From: Streptomyces wedmorensis
Lineage (GTDB): Bacteria > Actinomycetota > Actinomycetes > Streptomycetales > Streptomycetaceae
NCBI RefSeq assembly: GCF_000716445.1
Contig: NZ_JNWK01000002.1
Coordinates: 124,001 to 188,000 of the forward strand
Direction: 5' to 3'
Length of the DNA: 64,000 nucleotides
The position numbers and the translations under genes are program-made. Under the pieces are notes generated by a model. It was given only the letters and a program-made list of their open reading frames with translations. It was not told the origin of the DNA and made no database searches. Positions 45,765-57,422 of this stretch are shown here, piece by piece (positions within the stretch are counted from its first letter, which is position 1; each line of letters opens with the position of its first letter).

Positions 45765-46385
45765 ATGCCGGAGATCAGTGAACCGCACCCGGAGGGCGAG
45801 CAGCCCCGCAGTATCCGTCTGACCGACCCCCGCGCCCTGCGGGCCTACGCCCACCCCCTGCGGATGTCCCTCGTGGGGCTGCTGCGCAGCATCGGACCCT
45901 TCACCGCCACCCGGGCCGCCGAGCTGACCGGCGAATCCGTGGCCAGCTGCTCCTACCACCTGCGCATACTCGCCAAGTACGGGCTCGTGGAGGAGGCGCC
46001 GGGCGGGCGGGGGCGGGAGAAGCCCTGGCAGGCCACGGCGCGGTACACGGAGTGGCCCGAGTACAGCGAGGACGCGAGCGTCGCGGAGGCCGCCGACGCA
46101 CTGAGCGCCGCGGTCGCCGAACGCTACTTCGAGCGGGTCGCCCGGGCCATGGAGAACCGTCACCGGCTGCCGAGGGAATGGCGGGAGGCCGAGCAGTTCG
46201 GTGACTCCCTGCTCCACCTCACCCCCGAGGAGCTGACCGACCTCGGAGAGCGGATCGACGCCCTGCTCCGGCCCTACGAGGGGCGCGCGTCCGACGCGTC
46301 CCTCCGGCCCGAGGGCGCCCGGCCGGTCAGCATCCTGCGGGTCGCCTACCTGGACCAGGAAATCCCCGACAGCGAAGAGGAGTGA
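45765..46385 (+). CDS. ArsR-like winged helix-turn-helix regulator
   Basis: The 206-residue product has an N-terminal winged HTH (DPRALRAYAHPLRMSLVGLL, AAELTGESVASCSYHLRIL, about 20-85). It lacks the Cys metal-sensing residues of true ArsR. A helical, acidic C-terminal part may be an effector or dimer domain. The gene overlaps the downstream MFS gene (GTGA), so it almost certainly regulates that operon. Confidence 0.88.
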   Translation: MPEISEPHPEGEQPRSIRLTDPRALRAYAHPLRMSLVGLLRSIGPFTATRAAELTGESVASCSYHLRILAKYGLVEEAPGGRGREKPWQATARYTEWPEYSEDASVAEAADALSAAVAERYFERVARAMENRHRLPREWREAEQFGDSLLHLTPEELTDLGERIDALLRPYEGRASDASLRPEGARPVSILRVAYLDQEIPDSEEE

Positions 46386-47653
46386 GCGAGATGGCCCTCG
46401 TGGAACGCGTACCGGCACTGCTGCGCGAGCGTGCCTTCCGTCGCTACTGGATCGGTCAGACCGTCTCCCTCACCGGCGACCAGATCTCGCTCATCGCCAT
46501 CCCCCTCGCCGCCGTGCTGATCCTGGGCGCCGACGCCGCCGCGATGGGCTGGCTCAAGACCGCCGAACTCCTGCCCACCCTCCTGTTCAACCTGCCGCTC
46601 GGGGCCTGGGCCGACCGCCAGGCGCACCGCAGACGCGCGATGATCGCGGCCGACATGGCCCGGGCGGCGCTGGTGCTGACCCTCCCCGCGGCCTACGCGC
46701 TCGACGCGTTGACGCTCGGTCAGCTGTACGCGGTGGCCTTCGGGATCGGGGCGCTCACCGTGCTCTTCGAGGTCTGCAACTCCACGCTCCTGGTGGCGCT
46801 CGTCCCCAGCGAGCGCTATGTGCAGGCGAACGCGCTGGTCAACGGCAGTCGTTCGATGTCCTGGCTCGCCGGGCCCGGGATCGGCGGCGTCCTCGTGCAG
46901 GTGCTCACCGCGCCGTTCGCCCTCGTCGCGGACGCGCTCACCTACCTGGTGTCGGCCGGTTACCTGGCCCGGATCAGGCCCGTGGAGCCCCCGCCGGCCC
47001 CCGTGGCCAAGGGGCACTTCACCGAGGGCCTGCGCTGGGTCCTCCGGGAGTCCTCGATGCGCGCGCTGTTCGCCGCCTCCGGCACCCTCCAGTTCTTCAA
47101 CTACATGTTCCACACCCTCTTCGTGCTCTACGCGACCGCCGAACTCGGCATCGGCGCGGGACTGCTCGGCCTGATCCTCGGCGCCGGAGCGGTGGGCGGG
47201 CTGCTCGGTGCGGCGTTCGCCGGACCGGTCGTCCGGCGGATCGGCATCGGGGCCTCGCTCGTCGTCGGCTTCCTCGGATTCACGCTGCCGCTGCTGCTGA
47301 TACCGCTGGCCGGAGGGCCGCTTCCGCTGGTGGTGGCCGTCATGTTCGCCGCGGAGTTCCTCTCCTGCATCGGCGTGATGATCGCCGACGTCGCCGGCGG
47401 GTCGCTCCAGATGGCGCTGATACCCGACGCCGTGCGGTCGCGGGTCATGGGCGCGTACCGGACGCTCAACCACGGCTTCCGCCCGCTCGGCGCGCTCGCC
47501 GGCGGCCTGCTCGGCACCGCGATCGGGCTGCGTCCGACGCTCTGGATCGCCACCGCCGGAGCCGTTCTCGCCGTGCTGTGGCTGCTGCCCTCGCCGCTGC
47601 CGCGCATGCGTGAACTGCCCACGAGGGAAGAGGAGTCGGTCCCCGTCGGGTAG
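46382..47653 (+). CDS. MFS transporter (MFS_3 / EntS-like)
   Basis: The 423-residue product has about 12 transmembrane helices, opening with RAFRRYWIGQTVSLTGDQISLIAIPLA-type sequence and the loop LGAWADRQAHRRRAM (motif A). That arrangement is characteristic of the MFS_3 group of macrolide and siderophore exporters. GTG 46382 overlaps the regulator's stop by 4 bp. The substrate is unknown. Confidence 0.9.
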   Translation: MSEMALVERVPALLRERAFRRYWIGQTVSLTGDQISLIAIPLAAVLILGADAAAMGWLKTAELLPTLLFNLPLGAWADRQAHRRRAMIAADMARAALVLTLPAAYALDALTLGQLYAVAFGIGALTVLFEVCNSTLLVALVPSERYVQANALVNGSRSMSWLAGPGIGGVLVQVLTAPFALVADALTYLVSAGYLARIRPVEPPPAPVAKGHFTEGLRWVLRESSMRALFAASGTLQFFNYMFHTLFVLYATAELGIGAGLLGLILGAGAVGGLLGAAFAGPVVRRIGIGASLVVGFLGFTLPLLLIPLAGGPLPLVVAVMFAAEFLSCIGVMIADVAGGSLQMALIPDAVRSRVMGAYRTLNHGFRPLGALAGGLLGTAIGLRPTLWIATAGAVLAVLWLLPSPLPRMRELPTREEESVPVG

Positions 47654-47683
47654 CGGCGGACCGTCGACCGGCAGACTGCCGGT

Positions 47684-48583
47684 ATGACCACACCATCGAC
47701 ATCGACATCTCCGACGGCGTCCGTCCCGTCCGTCCCGGTCGTCCCGGCCGAGCCCTTCGTTCCCGGGGCGTCCGCCGTCGACGCCTACCTGCGGCGCATC
47801 GGCGCGGAGCGGCCGGCGAGGGCGGACGCCGGGGCGCTGCGCGAACTGCACCTGCGGCACCTGCGGACCGTGCCCTTCGAGAACCTGTCGATCCACCTCG
47901 GCGAGGACATCGTCCTGGACGAGAAGGCGCTGCTCGACAAGGTGGTCGGTGCCCGGAGGGGCGGCTTCTGCTACGAGGTCAACACCGCGTTCGCCGTCCT
48001 GCTCCGGGGTCTCGGATACCGGGTGGCACTGCTCCAGGGGCGGGTCATCGGGCCGGAGGGGAAGCCCGGCATCCCGTACGACCACATGGCACTGATGGTG
48101 GAGACGGCGGAGGGGGAACGGTGGCTGGCCGACGTCGGGTTCGGCGACCACAGCCACTTCCCGCTGGCCTTCGACGAACGCGCCGACCAGGAGGATCCGG
48201 GTGGCGTCTTCCGCATCACGGCGGCCGCCGACGGCGACCTGGACGTGCTGCGGGACGGGAAGCCGCAGTACCGGCTCGAACCCCGGCCGCGTGAGCTCGC
48301 CGACTTCACGGCGGGGGCCTGGTACCACCAGACCTCGCCCGACTCGCACTTCCCGCGGTCCCTCATCTGCTCCCTGCTGACGGAGGACGGCCGGATCACG
48401 CTCAGCGGCCGGAAGCTGATCACCCGTGCGCACGGTGAGCGGGACGAGCGGGAACTCGAAGGGGAGGCGGAGGTGCGGGAGGCGTACCGGGACCTGTTCG
48501 GCATCGTGCTGGACACGCTGCCGGTCGTCCGCGGGGGAGAGCCCGAGCCCGAAAGCGGAACCCCTAATTCGGACCCTCGGTAA
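47684..48583 (+). CDS. Arylamine N-acetyltransferase
   Basis: The 299-residue enzyme transfers acetyl from acetyl-CoA to arylamines or hydrazines. The catalytic triad is visible: C96 in RRGGFCYEVN, H134 in YDHMALMV and D150 in ADVGFGD. The conserved VPFENLSIHLG lies at about residues 64-74. A Ser/Thr/Pro/Val-rich extension of about 30 residues precedes the domain, so a later start is possible. ATG 47684 lies 6 nt after CAGACT, a possible -10. Confidence 0.93.
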   Translation: MTTPSTSTSPTASVPSVPVVPAEPFVPGASAVDAYLRRIGAERPARADAGALRELHLRHLRTVPFENLSIHLGEDIVLDEKALLDKVVGARRGGFCYEVNTAFAVLLRGLGYRVALLQGRVIGPEGKPGIPYDHMALMVETAEGERWLADVGFGDHSHFPLAFDERADQEDPGGVFRITAAADGDLDVLRDGKPQYRLEPRPRELADFTAGAWYHQTSPDSHFPRSLICSLLTEDGRITLSGRKLITRAHGERDERELEGEAEVREAYRDLFGIVLDTLPVVRGGEPEPESGTPNSDPR

Positions 48584-48671
48584 CACATGCCTCGTTTGCC
48601 TCGAACCCCCCAACGGTGATCGAATGCGAATTCGTTGCACAGTGAACGAGTCGCACGGGGGTGCGTGAAGA

Positions 48672-49556
48672 ATGTTCGACCGTCTCTTCGGGAAGCGTGC
48701 GGCGGGCGCCGCGAAGGGCGGCCCGCTGGCCGGCATCGCGGTCCCCGCCTCGGCCGGGGTGCTGAGCTGCCGGGTGCTCGACCCCGTGCACGAGCCCGTC
48801 CGCCAGGCCGAGTTCGTCGTCAGCGACACGGCGGGACGCAAGGTGCTCGCCGGGGAGACCGACCCGTACGGCACAGCGCTCGCGACCGTGCCGGCCGGCG
48901 AGTACCGACTGGCCGTCACCGCCGAGGGCTACACGCCGCACCACGGCTCCGCCGTCGTCGCCGAGGGCGGCCACACCGGCCTCGGCGACGTCCTGCTCCA
49001 GGTCGCCCCACAGCCCCAGCTCCCCGAGCCGGGCGACTGGGAGATCGACCCGATGCATTCGCAGATCGGCTTCACCGCGCGCCACATCGGCCTGGCCCGG
49101 ATCCACGGCCGGTTCAACAGCTTCGCGGGCGCGGTACGCATCGCCGACCGCATGGAGAACTCGGCGATGCACGTCGTCATCGACGCGGCCTCCATCGACA
49201 CCGGGGTCCAGATGCGCGACGACCACCTGCGGTCGGGTGACTTCCTCGACGTCGGCGCCTACCCGACGCTGGAGTTCTTCAGCGAGCGCTTCACGCACCG
49301 GGGCGGCAACCGGTGGGCCGTCACCGGGGCCCTCACCCTGCACGGCGTCAGCCGCACGGTGACCCTCGACACCCAGTACCTGGGCCTCGGGAACGGCCTG
49401 GAGGGCGAGACGCGCGGCGCCTGCCGCGCCAACACCGAACTCCACCGGGAGGACTTCACCCTCACCTGGCAGACGCTGCTCGCCCGCGGGATCGCGGCCG
49501 TCGGCTCCAGCATCAGCATCGACCTCGACATCCAGATCGTCCCGAAGAAGAGCTGA
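48672..49556 (+). CDS. YceI family protein fused to a carboxypeptidase-regulatory-like domain
   Basis: The 294-residue product has an N-terminal beta-sandwich of the CarboxypepD_reg type (about 25-110; DPVHEPVRQAEFVVSDTAGR, ending AVTAEGYTPHHGS) and a YceI lipocalin-like domain (about 120-292). YceI sits between WEIDPMHSQIGFTARHIG and ISIDLDIQIVPKK. YceI proteins bind polyisoprenoids. No signal peptide is seen, so it may be cytoplasmic, unlike E. coli YceI. Confidence 0.9.
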   Translation: MFDRLFGKRAAGAAKGGPLAGIAVPASAGVLSCRVLDPVHEPVRQAEFVVSDTAGRKVLAGETDPYGTALATVPAGEYRLAVTAEGYTPHHGSAVVAEGGHTGLGDVLLQVAPQPQLPEPGDWEIDPMHSQIGFTARHIGLARIHGRFNSFAGAVRIADRMENSAMHVVIDAASIDTGVQMRDDHLRSGDFLDVGAYPTLEFFSERFTHRGGNRWAVTGALTLHGVSRTVTLDTQYLGLGNGLEGETRGACRANTELHREDFTLTWQTLLARGIAAVGSSISIDLDIQIVPKKS

Positions 49557-49598
49557 GAGCGCGCCCCACGGGTCACGGGGCTGGACGCGCCCCGCGGG

Positions 49599-49841
49599 TC
49601 ACGGGGCTTCGAGCCAGCCCTCGTACTCGGCCGCCAGCGCGTCGAGGGCCGACGGGTCGAGCCGGCCGTCCGGGTCCTCGACGACGACGAGCCACTGCGC
49701 GTCCTCGGCGTCGTCCTCCCCGGCCAGGGAGTCCCGTACGAGCTGGGGTTCCTCGGCGACGCCGAAACGGTCGGGGAGCTCCCCGGCGACCTCCTCGGCG
49801 GCGTCGCGGTCCGGGAGTACCAGTACGTGTCGTTCACTCAC
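49599..49841 (-). CDS. Small acidic conserved hypothetical protein
   Basis: The 80-residue product starts SERHVLVLPDRDAAEEVAGELPDRFGV and is rich in Asp/Glu, with a predicted beta-alpha start. No family was recognised. GTG 49841 lies 6 nt after GAGAAT on the minus strand, so it may be leaderless. It is divergent from holA, with a 62-bp gap. Confidence 0.75.
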   Translation of the reverse strand: MSERHVLVLPDRDAAEEVAGELPDRFGVAEEPQLVRDSLAGEDDAEDAQWLVVVEDPDGRLDPSALDALAAEYEGWLEAP

Positions 49842-49903
49842 GCCGCCATTCTCGCGCGCCGCCCGGAACGGGGTGTCAGTGGCCCGTGGGATGCTGGATC
49901 GCG

Positions 49904-50893
49904 ATGGCCACCAGAAAGACTTCCCCCGACGACCTCCTCGGCCCCGTGACGCTCGCGGTCGGCCAGGAGGACCTGCTCCTCGACCGCGTCGTCCAGGAGG
50001 TGGTCGCGGCCGCCCGGGCCGCCGACGCCGACACGGACGTCCGTGACCTCACGTCCGACCAGCTCCAGCCCGGGGCGCTCGTCGAACTCACCAGCCCCTC
50101 GCTCTTCGCGGAGCGCAAGGTGCTGATCGTGCGGAACGCCCAGGACCTCTCCGCCGACACCGTCAAGGACGTCAAGGCCTACCTCGGCGACCCCGTCGAG
50201 GACATCTCCCTCGTCCTGCTCCACGCCGGCGGCGTCAAAGGCAAGGCCCTGCTCGAAGCCGCGCGCAAGGCCGGTGCGCGAGAGGTGGCCTGCCCCAAGA
50301 CGACGAAGCCGGCGGAACGGCTGACGTTCGTACGGCAGGAATTCCGGGCCCTCGGACGTTCGGCCACGCCCGAGGCCTGCCAGGCCCTGGTCGACTCGAT
50401 CGGCAGCGACCTCCGCGAGCTCGCGTCCGCGGTCGCACAGCTGACCTCCGACGTCGACGGCACCATCGACGAGGCCGTCGTCGGGCGGTACTACACCGGC
50501 CGCGCCGAGGCCTCCTCCTTCAACGTCGCCGACCGCGCCGTCGAGGGGCGGGCGGCCGAGGCCCTCGAAGCCCTGCGCTGGTCCCTGTCCACCGGCGTCG
50601 CCCCCGTCCTCATCACCAGCGCGCTCGCCCAGGGCGTACGGGCGATCGGCAAGCTCTCCTCGGCCCGCGGCGGCCGCCCCGCCGACCTGGCCCGTGAGCT
50701 GGGCATGCCGCCCTGGAAGATCGACCGCGTCCGTCAGCAGATGCGGGGCTGGACCCCCGACGGCGTCTCCCTCGCCCTCCGCGCCATCGCCGACGCCGAC
50801 GCGGGCGTCAAGGGCGGTGGCGACGACCCCGAGTACGCCCTCGAGAAGGCGGTCGTCGCGGTGGCGCGGGCGGCGAGGATGCGGCGGGCGTAG
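49904..50893 (+). CDS. holA: DNA polymerase III delta subunit
   Basis: The 329-residue clamp-loader subunit has an N-terminal degenerate AAA+ domain opening PVTLAVGQEDLLLDRVVQEV, and a middle part with LFAERKVLIVRNAQDLS. The collar domain includes SSFNVADRAVEGRAAEALEAL and WKIDRVRQQMRGW. It wrenches open the beta clamp in the replisome. It is placed between comEC and rpsT as in other actinobacteria. ATG 49904 has no ribosome site. Confidence 0.95.
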   Translation: MATRKTSPDDLLGPVTLAVGQEDLLLDRVVQEVVAAARAADADTDVRDLTSDQLQPGALVELTSPSLFAERKVLIVRNAQDLSADTVKDVKAYLGDPVEDISLVLLHAGGVKGKALLEAARKAGAREVACPKTTKPAERLTFVRQEFRALGRSATPEACQALVDSIGSDLRELASAVAQLTSDVDGTIDEAVVGRYYTGRAEASSFNVADRAVEGRAAEALEALRWSLSTGVAPVLITSALAQGVRAIGKLSSARGGRPADLARELGMPPWKIDRVRQQMRGWTPDGVSLALRAIADADAGVKGGGDDPEYALEKAVVAVARAARMRRA

Positions 50894-51506
50894 GGGGCCG
50901 GTTCGGTGCCGGTGCCCGGTGGGGCCGTTGCCGGTCCCAGTCCCGGTGCTTGGCAGTCCCTGGCGTTGCCCGGGGTGGCTGCGGTCGTGGCCCGTGGGCC
51001 GGTGTAGGCCTCGGGGTTGTTGCGCCGTGCCGGGGCCGGTGGGTCGGTGCGGTCCGGTTCGTGGCCGGCGTCTGAGGTGATTCCCCCACCCCGCCCCTTC
51101 CCGAAACCCTGCCGGAGGCCGATGGGGCCGAGGTGATTCCCGGGGGCTCCGCCCCCGCCGCCCCACGCGTCGACGGCAGCTTCGCGCCGTGGGCATTCGC
51201 CCTCAGGCCCGAGCCCACCTGCGGCAGCCCGTCCAGGGCTCGCGTGTGGGGCTTACGTGCCTCCTCGGCCCCGAGCCTGCCTCCGGCGGTCCTCCGGGGG
51301 GCCCGCACCCTGGCTCGCCGAGGCGCGGAACCGGCTCCGGGTGCGGCGAAGGCCCCGGCGGCTCCTGGGGAGGAGGCGGCGGGGCCTTCGGCGTATGGGG
51401 TGGGCTCGCACCCGCGTGGCGAACGCGTCCGCGTGCGAGTCCGGGGTGGCCGTCGGGAGCGGGAGAGAGGGCCCGCTGGGTCCCGTACGGCCGGTTAGAT
51501 CAGAGC
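50894..51506. other. Gene-free 613-bp region
   Basis: No frame here has conserved sequence. It holds CCGGT-rich low-complexity sequence, the direct repeat GAGGTGATTCCC at 51074 and 51130, and a GGGGGC-TCC-GCCCCC hairpin at 51139-51153. Strong GC hairpins continue to about 51340. It may terminate holA and rpsT, which converge on it. Confidence 0.6.
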
Positions 51507-51773
51507 TCAGCCCTGGAGGGAGGCGACCTTGATGGCCAGCGCCGACTTCTTGTTGGCGGCGGCGTTCTTGTGGATGACACCCTTCGAGACAGCCTTGTCG
51601 AGCTGACGCGAGGCGGCGCGAGAGGCGATGGTGGCCTTCTCGAGGTCGCCGGCGGCGACGGCCTCACGGGCCTTGCGGATCGCGGTCTTGAGCGACGACT
51701 TGACGGCCTTGTTACGCAGGCGCGCCTTCTCGTTGGTCTTGTTCCGCTTGATCTGGGACTTGATGTTCGCCAC
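51507..51773 (-). CDS. rpsT: 30S ribosomal protein S20
   Basis: The 88-residue protein starts [20 protein letters not shown] and contains [19 protein letters not shown], the S20 helical bundle that binds 16S rRNA. GTG 51773 is preceded by AAAGG on the minus strand. It is divergent from lepA. Confidence 0.97.
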   Translation of the reverse strand: MANIKSQIKRNKTNEKARLRNKAVKSSLKTAIRKAREAVAAGDLEKATIASRAASRQLDKAVSKGVIHKNAAANKKSALAIKVASLQG

Positions 51774-51957
51774 GAAAAGAGCCTTTACAGGTTCGGTGTT
51801 CCTTCTGGATGTGACTCGCAGGCTGAGAGGGCACACGAGACACAGCTGTCCACAGTACCAGTCACCCTCGGGGCCGCCCAAACCGGGCGCCGGGCGGCGG
51901 GCATGGGACCATGGAGCCTACGTATCGATCCGACATCGCCCCGAGACGAGACCCTGC

Positions 51958-53823
51958 GTGCCCGCGACTCCTACCAACGTGCCCGAGCCGAGCCGTACCG
52001 ACCCGGCTCTGATCCGCAATTTCTGCATCATCGCGCACATCGACCACGGCAAGTCCACGCTTGCCGACCGGATGCTCCAGCTGACCGGTGTGGTCGACCA
52101 GCGGCAGATGCGTGCCCAGTACCTCGACCGGATGGACATCGAGCGGGAGCGGGGCATCACGATCAAGTCCCAGGCGGTCCGGCTGCCCTGGGCGCCGACC
52201 GACGGGCAGGGTGGGGGCAGGACCCACATCCTGAACATGATCGACACCCCCGGGCACGTCGACTTCACGTACGAGGTCTCGCGGTCGCTCGCCGCCTGTG
52301 AGGGCACGATCCTGCTGGTGGACGCGGCGCAGGGCATCGAGGCGCAGACCCTCGCCAACCTCTACCTGGCGATGGAGAACGACCTCACGATCGTTCCCGT
52401 CCTGAACAAGATCGACCTGCCGGCCGCCCAGCCGGAGAAGTTCTCCGAGGAGCTGGCCAACCTCATCGGCTGCCAGCCGGAGGACGTCCTGAAGGTCTCG
52501 GCGAAGACCGGCATGGGCGTCGAGGCGCTGCTCGACCGCGTGGTCCGGGACGTGCCGGCGCCGGTCGGTGTGGCCGACGCCCCCGCCCGCGCGATGATCT
52601 TCGACTCCGTGTACGACTCGTACCGGGGCGTCGTGACGTACGTCCGTGTCGTCGACGGCCAGCTCAACAAGCGCGAGCGCATCAAGATGATGTCGACCGG
52701 CGCGACCCACGAGCTGCTGGAGATCGGCGTCTCGTCGCCGGAGATGACCGCGTCCGACGGTCTCGGCGTCGGCGAGGTCGGCTACCTCATCACCGGTGTG
52801 AAGGACGTCCGTCAGTCCAAGGTCGGTGACACGATCACCTCCCTGAACAAGGGCGCGACCGAGGCGCTCGGCGGTTACAAGGACCCGAAGCCGATGGTGT
52901 TCTCGGGTCTGTACCCGCTGGACGGCTCCGAGTACCCGGACCTCCGCGAGGCCCTCGACAAGCTCCAGCTGAACGACGCCGCGCTCGTCTACGAGCCGGA
53001 GACGTCCGCCGCGCTGGGCTTCGGCTTCCGCGTCGGCTTCCTCGGCCTCCTGCACCTCGACGTGATCCGCGAGCGCCTGGAGCGCGAGTTCGGGCTCGAC
53101 CTGATCGCCACCGCCCCCAACGTGGTCTACCGCGTGGTCATGGAGGACGGCAGCGAGCACACGGTCACCAACCCGAGCGAGTTCCCCGAGGGCAAGATCA
53201 ACGACGTGTACGAGCCCGTCGTACGCGCCACGATCCTGGCCCCCAGCGAGTTCATCGGCGCGATCATGGAGCTCTGCCAGACCCGCCGCGGCACGCTGAT
53301 CGGCATGGACTACCTCTCCGAGGACCGGGTGGAGATCCGCTACACCCTGCCCCTCGCCGAGATCGTCTTCGACTTCTTCGACCAGCTGAAGTCCAAGACG
53401 CGCGGTTACGCCTCCCTCGACTACGAGCCCACCGGCGAGCAGGCCTCCAGCCTGGTCAAGGTCGACATCCTGCTGCACGGCGACAAGGTCGACGCGTTCT
53501 CCGCCGTCACCCACAAGGACGCCGCGTACGCCTACGGTGTGCGGCTCGTCGCGAAGCTGCGCGAGCTCATCCCGCGGCAGGCCTTCGAGGTGCCGATCCA
53601 GGCCGCGATCGGCTCCCGGGTCATCGCCCGCGAGACCATCCGCGCCATCCGGAAGGACGTCCTCGCCAAGTGCTACGGCGGTGACATCTCCCGCAAGCGG
53701 AAGCTGCTGGAGAAGCAGAAGGAAGGCAAGAAGCGCATGAAGATGGTCGGCTCGGTGGAGGTGCCGCAGGAGGCCTTCATCGCCGTCCTGTCGAGCGACG
53801 AGTCCTCCGGCAAGAAGAAGTAG
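51958..53823 (+). CDS. lepA: Elongation factor 4
   Basis: The 621-residue translational GTPase back-translocates stalled ribosomes. The G1 motif AHIDHGKST is at 26-34, followed by [15 protein letters not shown] and NKID. The unique C-terminal domain ends [23 protein letters not shown] 51958 gives the usual N-terminus; a weak GAGACGAG lies upstream. Confidence 0.97.
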   Translation: MPATPTNVPEPSRTDPALIRNFCIIAHIDHGKSTLADRMLQLTGVVDQRQMRAQYLDRMDIERERGITIKSQAVRLPWAPTDGQGGGRTHILNMIDTPGHVDFTYEVSRSLAACEGTILLVDAAQGIEAQTLANLYLAMENDLTIVPVLNKIDLPAAQPEKFSEELANLIGCQPEDVLKVSAKTGMGVEALLDRVVRDVPAPVGVADAPARAMIFDSVYDSYRGVVTYVRVVDGQLNKRERIKMMSTGATHELLEIGVSSPEMTASDGLGVGEVGYLITGVKDVRQSKVGDTITSLNKGATEALGGYKDPKPMVFSGLYPLDGSEYPDLREALDKLQLNDAALVYEPETSAALGFGFRVGFLGLLHLDVIRERLEREFGLDLIATAPNVVYRVVMEDGSEHTVTNPSEFPEGKINDVYEPVVRATILAPSEFIGAIMELCQTRRGTLIGMDYLSEDRVEIRYTLPLAEIVFDFFDQLKSKTRGYASLDYEPTGEQASSLVKVDILLHGDKVDAFSAVTHKDAAYAYGVRLVAKLRELIPRQAFEVPIQAAIGSRVIARETIRAIRKDVLAKCYGGDISRKRKLLEKQKEGKKRMKMVGSVEVPQEAFIAVLSSDESSGKKK

Positions 53824-53859
53824 CAGGGCCGGCAGGAATAGCTGTCCTATGCAACCAAT

Positions 53860-53888
53860 GGGTCCACGTGCCGTGCGCGCGTGGGCCC
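53860..53888 (+). terminator. Terminator after lepA
   Basis: GGGTCCACG pairs with CGTGGGCCC (one G-U), followed by GTTCGTT. Confidence 0.7.
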
Positions 53889-54019
53889 GTTCGTTATGAA
53901 GCGACGCCCTGCAGGGCCTTACGCGCCGGTCCCCGGCCCTCTACTCTGATCCCGAATCGCAGGTTACTCGCCAGTTTTTACGCACCGCCAGAAGGCACCG
54001 CCGCCGCCCGGAGGACGTC

Positions 54020-55897
<1,878 letters not shown>

Positions 55898-55945
55898 CCG
55901 GCCGGGCACGACCGGCACCGCGGGCAGTACGGGACAATGGGACCC

Positions 55946-57178
55946 ATGCCTTCCGTACTGCCCGATGGTGAGCCCGTTCCCGACGACGGGGCGCTGCCCC
56001 CGCACGCCCTCGAAGGGGCGGGGGAACGGCCGCTCGGGTTCTACCTGCACGTGCCGTACTGCGCCACCCGGTGCGGCTACTGCGACTTCAACACGTACAC
56101 GGCGAGCGAGCTGCGCGGCACGGGCGGTGTGCTCGCCTCCCGGGACAACTACGCCGAGCAGGTCGTCGAGGAGATCCGGCTCGCCCGGAAGGTCCTCGGC
56201 GACGCCCCCAGGCCGGTGCGGACCGTCTTCGTCGGCGGTGGCACGCCGACGCTGCTCGCCGCCGGGGACCTCGTACGGATGCTGGGGGCGATCCGCGACG
56301 AGTTCGGGCTCGCGGACGACGCCGAGGTGACGACGGAGGCCAATCCGGAGTCCGTGAACCCGGCCTACCTCGCCGAGCTCCGGGAGGGCGGCTTCAACCG
56401 GATCTCCTTCGGCATGCAGAGCGCCAAGCAGCACGTCCTCAAGATCCTCGACCGCACGCACACGCCGGGCCGCCCCGAGGCGTGCGTCGGCGAGGCGCGG
56501 GCCGCCGGCTTCGACCACGTCAACCTCGACCTCATCTACGGCACGCCCGGCGAGACCGACGACGACTGGCGCGCCTCCCTCGACGCGGCCATCGGCGCCG
56601 GGCCCGACCACGTCAGCGCCTACGCCCTCATCGTCGAGGAGGGCACGCAGCTCGCCCGCCGCATCCGCCGCGGCGAGGTGCCCATGACCGACGACGACGT
56701 GCACGCCGACCGCTACCTGATCGCCGACGAGGCCTTCGAGGCGGCCGGCTTCTCCTGGTACGAGGTCTCCAACTGGGCCACCTCCGAGGCAGGGCGCTGC
56801 CTCCACAACGAGCTCTACTGGCGCGGCGCCGACTGGTGGGGCGCCGGCCCCGGCGCCCACTCCCACGTCGGCGGCGTCCGCTGGTGGAACGTGAAGCACC
56901 CCGGTGCGTACGCGGCCGCCCTCGCCGCCGGGAAGTCCCCGGGCGCCGGCCGCGAGCTCCTCTCCGACGAGGACCGCCGCGTGGAGCGGATCCTCCTGGA
57001 GCTGCGGCTCAAGGAAGGCGTCGAGCTGTCCCTCCTCAAGCCCGCCGGGCTGGCCGCCGCCGGCAGGGCCCTCACCGACGGCCTCCTCGCCCCCGAGCCG
57101 TACGAGGCGGGCCGCGCCGTCCTGACCCTGCGCGGCAGGCTGCTCGCCGACGCGGTGGTGCGGGACCTGGTGGACTGA
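55946..57178 (+). CDS. hemW: Radical SAM heme chaperone HemW
   Basis: The 410-residue product has the 4Fe-4S motif C39-x3-C43-x2-C46 in YCATRCGYCDF. It lacks the fourth Cys of true coproporphyrinogen dehydrogenase HemN, which identifies it as HemW. VFVGGGTPTLL and DLIYGTPGETDDDW are further radical SAM segments, followed by the HemN_C domain. It delivers heme to respiratory proteins. ATG 55946 was chosen over ATG 55937 because GACAAT ends 7 nt upstream. The lepA-hemW-hrcA-dnaJ order is conserved in Gram-positives. Confidence 0.93.
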   Translation: MPSVLPDGEPVPDDGALPPHALEGAGERPLGFYLHVPYCATRCGYCDFNTYTASELRGTGGVLASRDNYAEQVVEEIRLARKVLGDAPRPVRTVFVGGGTPTLLAAGDLVRMLGAIRDEFGLADDAEVTTEANPESVNPAYLAELREGGFNRISFGMQSAKQHVLKILDRTHTPGRPEACVGEARAAGFDHVNLDLIYGTPGETDDDWRASLDAAIGAGPDHVSAYALIVEEGTQLARRIRRGEVPMTDDDVHADRYLIADEAFEAAGFSWYEVSNWATSEAGRCLHNELYWRGADWWGAGPGAHSHVGGVRWWNVKHPGAYAAALAAGKSPGAGRELLSDEDRRVERILLELRLKEGVELSLLKPAGLAAAGRALTDGLLAPEPYEAGRAVLTLRGRLLADAVVRDLVD

Positions 57179-57422
57179 GCCGCCCCGGTCGGTCGACGGA
57201 CGGCTCGAAATCCCAGGTGGGGCGGACGCGCCTCCGGGCCGCCAGGGTGTGAGAGCGCGGGCTCCGGCATGGTGTGGGCGGCGGCCCGGTCGCCGGAGGC
57301 CACCAGCACGAGGGCCGTGTTGGTGGCGGCGGCGACGGGGTGGGTGGGGCCCAGGAGGGCCGGTAGCCGTTCTCCGCTTCGGTGCGTCGGACGTGGAGGT
57401 GTGTACCGCGCCCCGGGCGCCC

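Noticed and set aside
57179..57422. Possible small gene between hemW and DUF3097
   Set aside because: The short frames here have no ribosome site, conserved motif or consistent codon use.
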